Origin: Nansenia antarctica
Lineage: Eukaryota > Chordata > Actinopteri > Argentiniformes > Microstomatidae
Direction: 5' to 3'
Length of the DNA: 64,000 nucleotides
NCBI GenBank assembly: GCA_963989245.1
Contig: OZ022341.1
Span: forward strand, 67,424,053-67,488,052
The notes below the pieces were generated by a model. The model had not been told where the DNA came from and searched no databases. It worked only from the letters and a program-made list of their open reading frames with translations. Every line of letters begins with the position of its first letter. The first letter of the stretch is position 1. Positions 1 to 8,946 of this stretch are shown piece after piece. The position numbers were made by a program, and so were the translations under genes.

Positions 1-372
1 CGGCCTTCTCGTCTTCTTGGGGAGCAGCACTGCCTGGATGTTGGGCAGCACACCACCCTGAGCGATGGTCACACCGCCCAGCAGTTTGTTCAGCTCCTCG
101 TCGTTACGGACGGCCAGCTGCAGGTGACGTGGGATGATACGAGTCTTCTTGTTGTCGCGGGCGGCGTTACCGGCCAACTCCAGGATCTCAGCAGTCAGGT
201 ACTCGAGCACGGCGGCCAGGTAGACCGGTGCGCCAGCGCCCACACGCTGGGCATAGTTGCCCTTGCGTAGGAGCCTATGGACACGGCCCACAGGGAACTG
301 AAGCCCAGCGCGAGAAGAGCGGGTCTTTGCCTTGGCTCTGGCCTTGCCTCCAGTTTTGCCTCTTCCTGACAT
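1..372 (-). CDS. h2a: Histone H2A (copy 1), 3' end cut by window edge
   Basis: Core histone H2A, partner of H2B in the nucleosome. The frame starts at the CAT of 370-372 and opens with MSGRGKTGGKARAKAKTRSS, then the histone fold and the NDEELNKLL docking region. The protein matches the copy at 43271 through LPKKT. After that, one G is missing relative to the other copies near position 11, so the last visible codons read RRP instead of EKP; the C-terminal tail is therefore shifted. The stop and stem-loop lie outside the window. Its leader is shared with other H2A copies only up to position 429, where a DIRS element begins. Identity as H2A is certain; function of this copy is doubtful because of the promoter interruption. 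Confidence 0.95.
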   Translation of the reverse strand, partial: MSGRGKTGGKARAKAKTRSSRAGLQFPVGRVHRLLRKGNYAQRVGAGAPVYLAAVLEYLTAEILELAGNAARDNKKTRIIPRHLQLAVRNDEELNKLLGGVTIAQGGVLPNIQAVLLPKKTRRP

Positions 373-429
373 GGTGACGGTTTAACGGGATCTCAAACAA
401 GATGAAGAAAATAATTTCAGATAACAGTT
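373..429 (-). promoter_or_regulatory. H2A copy 1 leader, truncated at GTT by DIRS insertion
   Basis: These bases match the leaders of the H2A copies at 18249 and 43271 until the trinucleotide GTT at 427-429, where the match stops abruptly and the DIRS inverted repeat starts. In the intact copies the TATA-like CTATAAG lies about 25 bases further upstream, so this gene lacks its own core promoter next to it. Confidence 0.8.
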
Positions 430-600
430 CTATATCGTGGAGCTCCGCCCCATAGGGGAGCTCTGCTCCTATTGGTTTACCCGCTACCTAAAGTAGCCAA
501 TGACTGAATTTTTCAATGCCTGCGCCCGCCTGGGGTGCTATATAAAGGGGCGTCCTTCGCTCCCTCATTCTCCCAAAAAGTTCAGCACGGGTTGAATCTG
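430..600 (+). repeat. Left inverted terminal repeat of DIRS copy 1
   Basis: This stretch reads as the reverse complement of 6535-6737 over most of its length, including the CCAAT-like motifs, the tataaagg box and the CTCCGCCCCATAGGGG-type terminus. Confidence 0.85.
537..547 (+). promoter_or_regulatory. TATA box of DIRS copy 1
   Basis: GCTATATAAAG lies about 110 bases before the first gag ATG inside the left ITR, with two CCAAT/ATTGG motifs upstream (472-478, 497-505). It is a plausible sense promoter. The mirrored box in the right ITR (about 6593-6602) points inward, toward the element's interior. Confidence 0.6.
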
Positions 601-655
601 AAGACTGAGAAGGACGACTACTAGACTGGTGGACCCGCCAGCCTTTCCCTTCGAG

Positions 656-2134
656 ATGGATCGTCCGCCGCCGATAAAGAAGTTTTTCCGGGACTCCTGC
701 CGCTGCCGCTCCCTAGCAGCGGAGGACGGACACGACTACTGCCACGTCTGCCTCGGCCCCGAACATGCCGAGGCGGCGTTGGTCGCCTCCCCCAGCTGCC
801 TCCCCTGCTCTCTCCTTTCCGTCGAGGACAGGAGTAGGAGGGTGGCCTGGTTCAAGGAGAGCGTTCCCCTGACGGGCGCTATCTCGGAGATGCTATCCGA
901 CTCGGATAACTCTGACGATGATACGTCCGGACAGGCCCCAGAGCGGCGTTCTGGGCGGGCGACTCCCCGAGTAGGGATGGTCCCGCCCGCTCAGCCAGCC
1001 CTGATATCAAGCCGCCCTCAGCCAGCTGTGTGGTCGGTGTCGGTGTCAGGGTCAGAGAGCTCTGAGGAGGGCGAGCGGCAGGTAGAGGCTCACGAGCTCC
1101 CCGCCATCGCCCCCCCATCACTCCTCCACGACTTCCAGGGCCTCCTGGAAGCTGCGGCGGATGTGTTGGGGATCCCCCGTCCTGCCTCCCCTCCCCCAAC
1201 GACGGATTTCTTCTGGGAGAAGGAATTGTTTTACGGGAGGAGGGCGAAACGACAGGACCAACCTCCTAACGCTGTCCTCCCAGGCTTGGATAAGTTTGTG
1301 GAGGACACGTGGAGGGAACCACTCACAAGCAGGGCGCCGGTAAAGGTGTTCCTGCCCTTTACTAGAGTGGAGGGACTCGCGGAGGGGATGACCAATGGCT
1401 CCCCGCCGCTCGAACCAGCGCTGGCGGCCTACTTGGTGCCGGGGTCCAGCGCTTGGTCGGTGCCCAAGAAACCCACGCTGCCTAACCAGCGTGACAAATT
1501 TAACGCCGCCCTGGTGGACAAGAGCTATGCTCTCGGTGCCCAGGCGGCAGCGGCGGCAAATAACATCGCCATGTTTACCGCTGCCATTGCGAAGCTCACC
1601 GCAGACCGACCCGACGGTCTGTCTGCGGCGGAGACGGAGCTCCTGAGCAAGCTCAGTGCAGCGACGATGCACCTGGCCCAGGGCGTCGCGACCTGTGGAG
1701 GTCGCCTGATGGCAAATGCGGTGATACAGCAGCGGCAAATGTGGCTGTCTCTTACCACCATGACCGGGGCGGACCGGATGGCCCTGCTGAATGCTCCAAT
1801 AGAGCGACAAGGGCTATTCGGTCCCGCCATGGATACCATGACAAGGCGCCTGGCCGCGATGGAGGAGGCTAAAAAGCACCTGGCCAGACACCTCCCTCTT
1901 CAGCGACCTTCCACCTCTTCTTCTTCTTCCGCAGGTAGACCGTCAGTGACGGCGACTGCGAAACGGAGGGTGCGGCGTAATGCAGGGTGGGCTCCGCCTC
2001 TACCGACGGCGCCATACCCTACTCAGCCTTTCCAGCCTCCGCCGCCGACCACCGAGGGTGCCCGCTTCGGCCCCCCACGGCAGCGTAACCCCCCCACAGC
2101 ATGGCGTGGGGGTAAACGCAAGAGGAATGCGTGA
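656..2134 (+). CDS. DIRS Gag-like protein, open in copy 1
   Basis: The frame is open from 629, and the first ATG is at 656, giving 492 residues. Near the N-terminus there is a Cys/His cluster (CRCRS, YCHVCLGPEHAE, CLPCSLLS) typical of the first ORF of vertebrate DIRS elements. An acidic serine-rich region, a helical middle part and a basic proline-rich tail ending KRKRNA follow. The role is inferred to be RNA binding and particle assembly; no enzymatic motif is visible. It lies in the expected place between the left ITR and the RT frame. DIRS copy 2 keeps only the last part of this gene. Confidence 0.75.
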   Translation: MDRPPPIKKFFRDSCRCRSLAAEDGHDYCHVCLGPEHAEAALVASPSCLPCSLLSVEDRSRRVAWFKESVPLTGAISEMLSDSDNSDDDTSGQAPERRSGRATPRVGMVPPAQPALISSRPQPAVWSVSVSGSESSEEGERQVEAHELPAIAPPSLLHDFQGLLEAAADVLGIPRPASPPPTTDFFWEKELFYGRRAKRQDQPPNAVLPGLDKFVEDTWREPLTSRAPVKVFLPFTRVEGLAEGMTNGSPPLEPALAAYLVPGSSAWSVPKKPTLPNQRDKFNAALVDKSYALGAQAAAAANNIAMFTAAIAKLTADRPDGLSAAETELLSKLSAATMHLAQGVATCGGRLMANAVIQQRQMWLSLTTMTGADRMALLNAPIERQGLFGPAMDTMTRRLAAMEEAKKHLARHLPLQRPSTSSSSSAGRPSVTATAKRRVRRNAGWAPPLPTAPYPTQPFQPPPPTTEGARFGPPRQRNPPTAWRGGKRKRNA

Positions 2135-2860
2135 CTGGCGGGGGTTCGGTAATGACCCCGCCACCGCTTTCACTGGCGGGAGGGTCGGTGATGACCCCCA
2201 CCAGTTGTTCCTACCTCAAAAAATAAAGAGGCAAAAGAGGGTAAATCCCCACATTACTTTTTCAGTAAAGGTGGCTTTTTCCATGTAATCTACCAGAGCG
2301 GAGACCCACCTGCCTTGTCAGAGTGTGGTCGGATCGCTACCGATTAGAAACAAGACGGAGACTGGCCCAGCTTACCGGCGTGTGGCCAGTTTTCTGCCTA
2401 ACAGTAGAGACGGGCCCAGCTTACCGGCGTGTGGCCAGCTCTCTGCCTAACAGGCTTACCCCTATCACGACACGAAGCGGGTTAAACACCCCTGTATGTC
2501 GCCGTATAGAGGGACTGTTATCTACCAGAGCGGTGACCCACCTGCCTTGTCAGGGCGTGGTCCAATCGCTACCGGTTAGAAACAAAGGCGGAGACTGGAC
2601 CAGCTTACTAGCGTGTGACCAGCTCTCTGCCTAACGTTTTTACCCCTATCACGACACAATAGAGGTTAAACACCCCTGTCTGTAGCCGTATAGAGGGGTC
2701 GTTATGTACATCAAAAACCCCTCCATGTCTATCAGGACCTGGCCCAGCTCGTGAGCGTGCGGCCGGTTCTTTGATTATCAGGCATAATAAACCTGCGTCA
2801 ATAAAGAGCATTGTTACACATAACAAACACTCTTTACAGACGGCAGCCCATCCCTTCGAA
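2135..2860 (+). repeat. DIRS gag-pol intergenic stretch with internal duplication
   Basis: No convincing ORF. Two imperfect copies of a roughly 200-base segment (about 2291-2520 and 2521-2710) share phrases such as taccagagcgg, ctgccttgtca and cgccgtatagaggg. DIRS copy 2 carries the equivalent at 52800-53246 with a single main unit. Confidence 0.55.
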
Positions 2861-4478
2861 ATGACCCCGCCTTGGGCTGTGCCACCTCCTCGGTGTACAG
2901 CGGCGGCTGGGATCATACAGAAATTCAAGTTTTTTCTGTCGACTGCACCACAACAGACGGTCCAGCCGCTGTTGTTGCGTTATGCAGAATGGCTAGAAGG
3001 GACAGGTATTCTGTCGGGCTGACTAGACAGGACATTGAGGAGGGGATATGCACTACAGTTCATTCAGCCTCCTCCGCCCTTCAGGGGCATGAGAGAGACT
3101 GTTTGTTGTCCTGCCCGATAAAGACACGTGCGCTCCAGGAGGAGATTACGAATCTCCTAACAAAGGGCGCAGTGACATTGGTTCCGAGGGACCAGTGGGA
3201 CATGAGGTAGTACTCCTCGTATTTCCTTGTCCCAAAGAATTCGGGAGACATGAGACCCAGACTAGATTTAGGGTCCTCAACGAGAGAGTGGCGAAACGCC
3301 CCTTTCGTAGATACCTGAGGGTCGCGTATTTCGTGTGCCAATTACAGAGTGGCACAGGAAATTCCTACGTTTTACTTTCCAAGGGAAGGTTTACGAGTAC
3401 ACGCGCCTGCCCTTCGGGTACACGCTTGCTCCTCGAATTTTCTCCGAATGCGTGCAGACAGCACTCGAACCACTGAGGCGAAACGAGATACGCATATTAG
3501 CATATCTCGACGACCTACTGGTCTTGGCCCAATGCCCAAATCGAGCCATTCGGGACGCAACCTCACTGGTGCAGCACCTCACTCAGCTGGGGTTAGCTGT
3601 AAACTGGACAGAGAGTGCTCCGTGGCCGGTTCAACAGTTTTCCTATCAAGGCATTCAGTTGGATACTGCCGAGATGAAGGCCAGTTTATCGGCACCACGG
3701 AGAGCGACACTGACGTCAGCTCTCCGGGTGTGTCGAGTGACAAATACGATCACCGCTCTGTCAAGGATGTCCTTACTAGGACTGATGTCTGCAGCCCATG
3801 TAGTGGTCCCCTTAGGCCTGTTACACATGCGCAGACTGCAGAGGCGGTTCGCAGGACTGCGACTGGTTCCAGTGAGACGCCGTCGCAAGTTGATTGAAAT
3901 ACAGAGATCGGTTAAAACCGACCTGAGCTACTGGAGAGACCCGTGCGTCATCGCGCGCGGAGTCGCCTGAGTTCGCTGAAAGCTCTCCACATTCCAGGTC
4001 TGCTCAACGAAGGAGCAGATCTGTTATCACGGGGAGGCCCGAGGGACGACGACTGGAGGTTAGCACCCTCCATTGTGTCGCTGATTTGGGCATGGTTCGG
4101 GCAAGCAGAAGTGTTTCTGTTTGCGTCACGGACGAATGCGCAGTGTCACCTTGGGTTCTCCCTGCGGCCTGCGCGAACAGGACAACCCGCCATTGGGAGT
4201 CGATACATTCGCACACCACCCATGGCCGAGGGTCCTGTTATACGCGTTCCCACCCCTGACATCTATCCTCCCACTGTTGGCACGAGTGAGGTCAGAGAGG
4301 CTAGAGTTAATTCTTGTAGCCCCGGACCGTCCCGGAGCCCCGTGGTTTCCGGAACTGATGGAGATGTTGGTAGAGGGCCCATGGCCCATACCTCATCGAC
4401 AAGATGCACTCTCTCAAGCCGGAGGCTTGGTGAAGGGGCCGCCTATGAGGGGGGGCCCCTCATGGCCTGGTTACTGAG
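2861..4478 (+). pseudogene. DIRS reverse transcriptase/RNase H, broken (copy 1)
   Basis: By alignment to the open frame of copy 2 (53247-55235), this copy keeps the RT palm region with AYLDDLLVLA (about 3497-3526). It has a deletion of about 60 bases near 3309, which removes the sequence just before the first catalytic Asp motif (SIDLRDAYFHV in copy 2). It also has a deletion of about 304 bases at 3966, which removes the RNase H acidic residues (FTDAS, LELEA, SDN in copy 2). Several small frameshifts split the rest. The part after 3967 encodes the post-RNase H domain with an LFAS-like motif. No active enzyme can come from this copy. Confidence 0.85.
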
Positions 4479-5507
4479 AGGGATTGTTAGAACGCAGGGG
4501 TCTGACAGACGCGGTCATTCAGACCATTCAGAGTGCGCGCGCGCAATCCACTGCAAAGGGATATGCGGCGCGCTGGCGAGTTTTACACAGTGGTGTGAGG
4601 GACAGGACGTTGACCCTGTCTGTTGTCGGGTCGAAACGTTCTTGTGCTTCTTACAGTCGCTGTTGACAAGGGATTGGCGGCGGGAACTATTAAAGTTTAC
4701 GCTGCCATCTCAGCTTGTCATGAGGGTTTTGCGACAACGACACTGTTCAGTCATTCGCTGGTTAAGCGTTTTTTGACTGGAGTGTGTAGGCTTAGACGCC
4801 CTCATAGGACTCTAATGCCAAAATGGGACCTGTCGATTGTGCTAGAGGCGCTGTGCGTGCCCCCATTCGAACCCATTGACACTGTGTCGTTGCGTTTATT
4901 GTCTCTCAAGACGAGTCTACTCCTCGCCTTGACTACGGCTAAGCGAGTGAGTGATTTATGTGCTCTCTCGACACGGGCAGATTGTTTGATCATATCTGAT
5001 GACGAAACACAAGCTGTGTTATGCCCTAACCCGGCTTTTATCCCTAAGGTTAATCGTGGGTTTAGGGTTCAGAGCTGTGCTCTGAGCGCCTTTTTTCCTC
5101 CTCCTCACGACGGAGAGAGGGAGAGGCGTTTACATTGTCTATGTCCAGTGCGCGCGTTGGCACAATATGTGAAGCGCACAGCAGGACTGAGATCTTCTCC
5201 CCAGCTTCTGATCTGCTACGGCGGACAGAAAGCCGGGGCACTACTCTCGAAGCAGAGGCTGTCCCATTGGATTTGCGAGGCTATTAGCCTCGCATACGAA
5301 TCGAAGGGGCAGCCCGTGCCGACTGGCATTCGGGCTCATTCCACCAGGGGCATGGCCACATCAGTGGCCATTCTCAGGGGCGTGGGAGTGGAGGAGATAT
5401 GTGAGGCGGCGTCTTGGTCGTCGCCATCACCTTTTGTACGGTATTACTTGAAAGATATTTCTTCCTCATCCTTTTCTCATTCTGTCCTCAGTTTTGCTGA
5501 TGACTGA
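4479..5507 (+). pseudogene. DIRS tyrosine recombinase, frameshifted N-terminus (copy 1)
   Basis: Tyrosine recombinase that integrates circular DIRS DNA. Single-base losses near 4581 and 4662, relative to copy 2, break the N-terminal core-binding part. From 4623 the catalytic domain is open for 294 residues. It carries the first catalytic Arg in TTAKRVSDL, the HSTR box (H-x-x-R) in IRAHSTRGMA, and a Tyr in FVRYYLKD near the end. It terminates SFADD inside the first of four 206-base tandem repeats. This copy retains 13 bases that are deleted in copy 2, so its catalytic core is the more complete of the two. Confidence 0.85.
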
Positions 5508-6277
5508 TGTAGTGGGGAAGGCACTTGGATTACCCTGGTCATGGGGATTCTATTCAAGTGCTGTCAGGATGAATACGGATGTGCCTGGGGAGGGGACCCT
5601 CCTCCAGGACATGTTCCGTTAGATCAACAACCCTACGTGCTCACGTAAGGGTTAGATCAGTGATATTTCTTCCTCATCCTTTTCTCATTCTGTCCTCAGT
5701 CTTGCTGATGACTGATGTAGTGGGAAAGGCACTTGGATTACCCTGGTCATGGGGATTCTATTCAAGTGCTGTCAGGATGAATACGGATGTGCCTGTGGAG
5801 GGGACCCTCCTCCAGGACATGTTCTGTTAGATCAACAACCCAACGTAAGGGTTAGGTAAGTGATATTTCTTCCGCATCCTTTTCTCATTCTGTCCTCAGT
5901 TTTGCTGATGACTGATGTAGTGGGGAAGGCACTTGGATTACCCTGGTCATGGGGATTCTATTCAAGTGCTGTCAGGATGAATACGGATGTGCCTGGGGAG
6001 GGGACCCTCCTCCAGGACATGTTCCGTTAGATCAACAACCCTACGTGCTCACGTAAGGGTTAGATCAGTGATATTTCTTCCTCATCCTTTTCTCATTCTG
6101 TCCTCAGTCTTGCTGATGACTGATGTAGTGGGGAAGGCACTTGGATTACCCTGGTTGGGGATTCTATTCAAGTGCTGTCAGGATGATTACGGATGTGCTT
6201 GGGGAGGGGACCCTCCTCCAGGACATGTTCCGTTAGATCTACAACCCTACGTGCTCACGTAAGGGCTAGATCAGTGG
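5453..6277 (+). repeat. Four tandem repeats of about 206 bases at DIRS 3' end
   Basis: The phrase tatttcttcc recurs at about 5456, 5664, 5864 and 6072. Units are 200-208 bases and include the C-terminal recombinase codons plus downstream sequence. The third boundary carries a ccgcatcc variant. Copy 2 has three units. Confidence 0.85.
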
Positions 6278-6414
6278 AGCAGACTCGGTGTGGGTTGGGC
6301 CAACTTTTTAAGGTTGTCTTGAACCAACATCAGTGGTCAGCTCCGGGTGCCGCTGAGATTGTTTTCGGACTAATAGTCTCAGTGGGGGTACATTTGGCCT
6401 CGCTCGCTCCGCCT

Positions 6415-6525
6415 AAACCAATAGGAGCAGAGCTCCCCTATGGGGCGGAGCTCCACGATATAGAACGAAAGTTATGGAGATAGACTCCAGTTCTATGAGT
6501 GGAGCGGAGCCCCATAGGGCTGCTG
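6415..6525 (+). repeat. DIRS internal complementary region
   Basis: The left half (to about 6468) is the reverse complement of the element's left end, and the right half is the reverse complement of its right end. They meet at GATATAGAAC. This is the template for rejoining the ends of the circular intermediate in DIRS1-type replication. Confidence 0.85.
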
Positions 6526-6534
6526 GCCCACTTC

Positions 6535-6737
6535 GACTTGTTCAAACCCGGCTGTTTTGTATGTTTGGGAGAATGATGGAGCGAAGTACGCCCCTTTATA
6601 TAGCACCCCAGGCGGGCGCAGGCATTGAAAAATTCAGTCATTGGCTACTTTAGGTAGCGGGGTAAACCAATAGGAGCAGAGCTCCCCTATGGGGCTCCGC
6701 TCCACTCATAGAACTGGAGTCTATCTCCATAACTATC
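6535..6737 (-). repeat. Right inverted terminal repeat of DIRS copy 1
   Basis: Inverted match to 430-600, extending outward to CATAACTATC just before the flanking GTT at 6738-6740. Confidence 0.85.
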
Positions 6738-6740
6738 GTT

Positions 6741-6783
6741 TCTTGCTATAGGCGGTCCTTTATATCAGGGAACGCCCATTGGG
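6741..6783 (-). promoter_or_regulatory. Displaced H2A copy 1 core promoter (TATA and CCAAT)
   Basis: Read on the minus strand, CCCAATGGG (6775-6783) is followed by GATATAAAGG (6757-6766) and then GCAAGAAAC up to the DIRS end. Removing the element and one GTT joins this to the H2A leader at 429, with the TATA box about 30 bases from the junction. That matches the layout of the intact H2A copies. The assignment is an inference from position and motif order. Confidence 0.6.
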
Positions 6784-6784
6784 A

Positions 6785-6888
6785 AAAATATTATTGATCG
6801 CCCCCAAATATATCACTGTAACCCTAACCCTAAACACAACTATGTAATATATCACTGTAACCCTAACCCTAAACACAACGATGTAATA

Positions 6889-6931
<43 letters not shown>

Positions 6932-7345
6932 ACCTTTATTTTACCAGGCGAGACAATTAAGAACAACATTCTTATTTACAATGCCGGCCTGTAGAAATAG
7001 CACTGTACACACAACTATGTAATATATCACTGTAAACACAACTATGTAATATATCACTGTAAACACAACTATGCAATATATCACTGTAAACACAACTATG
7101 TAATATATCACTGTAAACACAACAATGCAATATATCACTGCAAACACAACTATGTAATATATCACTGTAAACACAACTATGTAATATATCACTGTAAACA
7201 CAACTATGCAATATATCACTGTAAACACAACTATGTAATATATCACTGTAAACACAACAATGTAATATATCACTGCAAACACAACTATGTAATATATCAC
7301 TGTACACACAACTATGTAATATATCACTGTAAACACAACTATGTC
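6785..7345. repeat. 27-base AT-rich minisatellite with short telomere-like and ATT tracts
   Basis: About a dozen units of acacaactatgtaatatatc plus actgtaa (27 bases) run from about 7003 to 7345. The first part holds two ccctaaccctaa pieces (6819-6831, 6859-6871) and an ATT microsatellite (6892-6931). Open frames across it are periodic artefacts of the 9-codon unit. It is duplicated at 57300-57746 and 63493-63670. Confidence 0.9.
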
Positions 7346-7532
7346 ATTTCAATAAAAATACACAATGAAAACACTTGTGCTGATTATAGACGCTTAATGG
7401 CACGTTTTTAATTTTCAAAAGATTGCATATATTTTGTATTGACTATAAAATAGTATTAATGCATTTAAACATTGAGACAAGAAGCTGTCTTCTGTACCCG
7501 CTCTTTGGGGTAAGTAGTACAGACAAATCTGT

Positions 7533-7670
<138 letters not shown>

Positions 7671-7750
7671 TTAAACTATTATTATATTTAATTATTTATT
7701 TTAAATCCACCTGTCCCGAGAAATTGGTCATGCGTATGTATGCAGTGTAG

Positions 7751-8488
7751 TACATCTAACCGCTGCTCATTTTTTGAGCCTTGATTGGCTACGAGTAGTT
7801 GACAGAGTGCAGCAGCTTGCACAGGGCCTGGTCTTCAAGATACGCTACACCACAAAGACACCCAAGTACCTGTCAACATACTTCCAAAAAGTGAACAACG
7901 TCCACACATACAATACCAGAGGAAGCTCCACGAACCACGTTCAACCGCGTTGCACCACAAACAAGGGGTTAAACTGCAAACTATGCAGTAAACATGTGGA
8001 ACGCCCTTCCTATAATCTTAAAGGAGTGCAAAACACTGCCCACCTTCAAAACCACTCTCAAAAAACATTTACAGGAGGCTGCAATCCGTAACTGGACCCT
8101 CTAAATCAAAAATCAGATTAAAAGACCCGAACTACCCACTGTACATACTTTGTGTTTTGTCCCCCGCCCCCACCTGTGGTGTATGTCCCCACCTGTCCTA
8201 CCCGCTGTACATACCTAATGTTTTGTTGTATTGTTCTTCCCATGATGGATGTATATTTATCTTGTAGATAGTACTAGTTATTTGTCTGTATTATCTTGTA
8301 GATAGTACTAGTTTTTTTTTTGTCTGTCTTACATGTAACGATGAATTGAGAATCAAGGACCCCAATTGAAATAAGCCAGTGGCTTTCTTGGGTTTTTATC
8401 CTGTTAGTTGACCTTGTATGTAATATGTACTTTCATGTACCTACTTCTGCAAATCTTCTAATAAAGTTTTCAATCAATCAATCAATAG
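7751..8488 (+). mobile_element. Non-LTR retrotransposon (LINE) 3' end insertion
   Basis: The insertion is defined by comparison with the empty site at about 15470: flank ...gcagtgtag joins tcactcctgtcc there. The inserted DNA encodes a degraded ORF2 C-terminus (phrases like VNNVHTYNTRGS and a following hydrophobic end). It finishes with a polyadenylation-like ataaag and a CAAT tail (8471-8486), as LINEs with short tandem tails do. The family is not assigned with confidence. Confidence 0.7.
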
Positions 8489-8668
8489 TCACTCCTGTCC
8501 ATTATATTAATAGAGGAAACCGTTTTGGACAACTAGTGAGCAACAAACAAGTGAGGAACAAAAAAGGCGCGCAAAACCTCCGGCGCGTTCAAGGACTGGA
8601 GTCTTTGAAAATTGTAACATCGAGTAATTGATACATATGCCTTATACATGCTTGTTATGTTATGTATA
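8489..8668. other. Histone-cluster spacer, duplicated unit
   Basis: Matches 14780-14960 and 15472-15650 (phrases gaaaccgtttt, aaaaaaggcgcgcaaaa). It contains no gene. The Gypsy element starts where this unit would continue with tgcctg. Confidence 0.8.
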
Positions 8669-8673
8669 CTTTC

Positions 8674-8906
8674 TGTAGAGTATTTGGGTTTGCATCTATT
8701 GCTCTAGCATTGTTTATTCTACCTGGCCTGAGTATGTTACGTCACTACGTGATTACGTACCTGTTGGACGTACCTCCCAGCTTTCCTATGTAGGAAGTCA
8801 CATGCAATGTAACGTGGTCATTTCTCCAAGTAAAGAAACTAGTAAACTACCGTCCGTTTCTCCGTGATTATTTGAGTAGCCTACTAACCACAGTAGGTAC
8901 ACAACA
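8674..8906 (+). repeat. 5' LTR of the young Gypsy element
   Basis: Starts TGTAGAGTATTTGG and ends GGTACACAACA. Same sequence as 13185-13417. Confidence 0.95.
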
Positions 8907-8907
8907 G

Positions 8908-8918
8908 TGGCGACGAGG
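8908..8918 (+). promoter_or_regulatory. Primer binding site, tRNA-Ser(GCU)-like
   Basis: TGGCGACGAGG lies one base after the 5' LTR. It is complementary to a tRNA 3' end of CCTCGTCGCCA, which fits a serine tRNA with GCU anticodon. Confidence 0.65.
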
Positions 8919-8946
8919 TGGTTGGAAAGTGAACCCTGTCTCTGAT

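Larger units (their letters stand above)
430..6737 (+). mobile_element. DIRS1-group tyrosine-recombinase retrotransposon, copy 1
   Basis: The element has inverted terminal repeats (430-600 and 6535-6737) and an internal complementary region at 6415-6525 that joins the reverse complements of both outer ends. This layout is diagnostic of the DIRS1 group rather than Ngaro or PAT. Coding order is gag, reverse transcriptase/RNase H with a downstream domain, then tyrosine recombinase. It is flanked by GTT on both sides (427-429, 6738-6740) and has no target-site duplication, as expected for recombinase integration. The gag frame is open, but RT/RNase H and recombinase are broken by deletions and frameshifts, so this copy cannot move on its own. 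It was inserted into the H2A copy 1 promoter. Confidence 0.9.

Noticed and set aside
430..6737. Ngaro or PAT-type element instead of DIRS1
   Set aside because: The ends are inverted and the internal region is complementary to both ends. Ngaro and PAT have split direct repeats.
6941..7336. Long open frames of repeating YIVVFTVIY or ILHSCVYSD in the minisatellite
   Set aside because: The 27-base unit is a multiple of three, so all frames stay open periodically. There is no codon bias, start context or homology.
7003..7345. Regularly repeated 27-base units resembling a CRISPR array
   Set aside because: Units are contiguous without unique spacers, and the genome is a vertebrate nuclear genome. 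It is a minisatellite.
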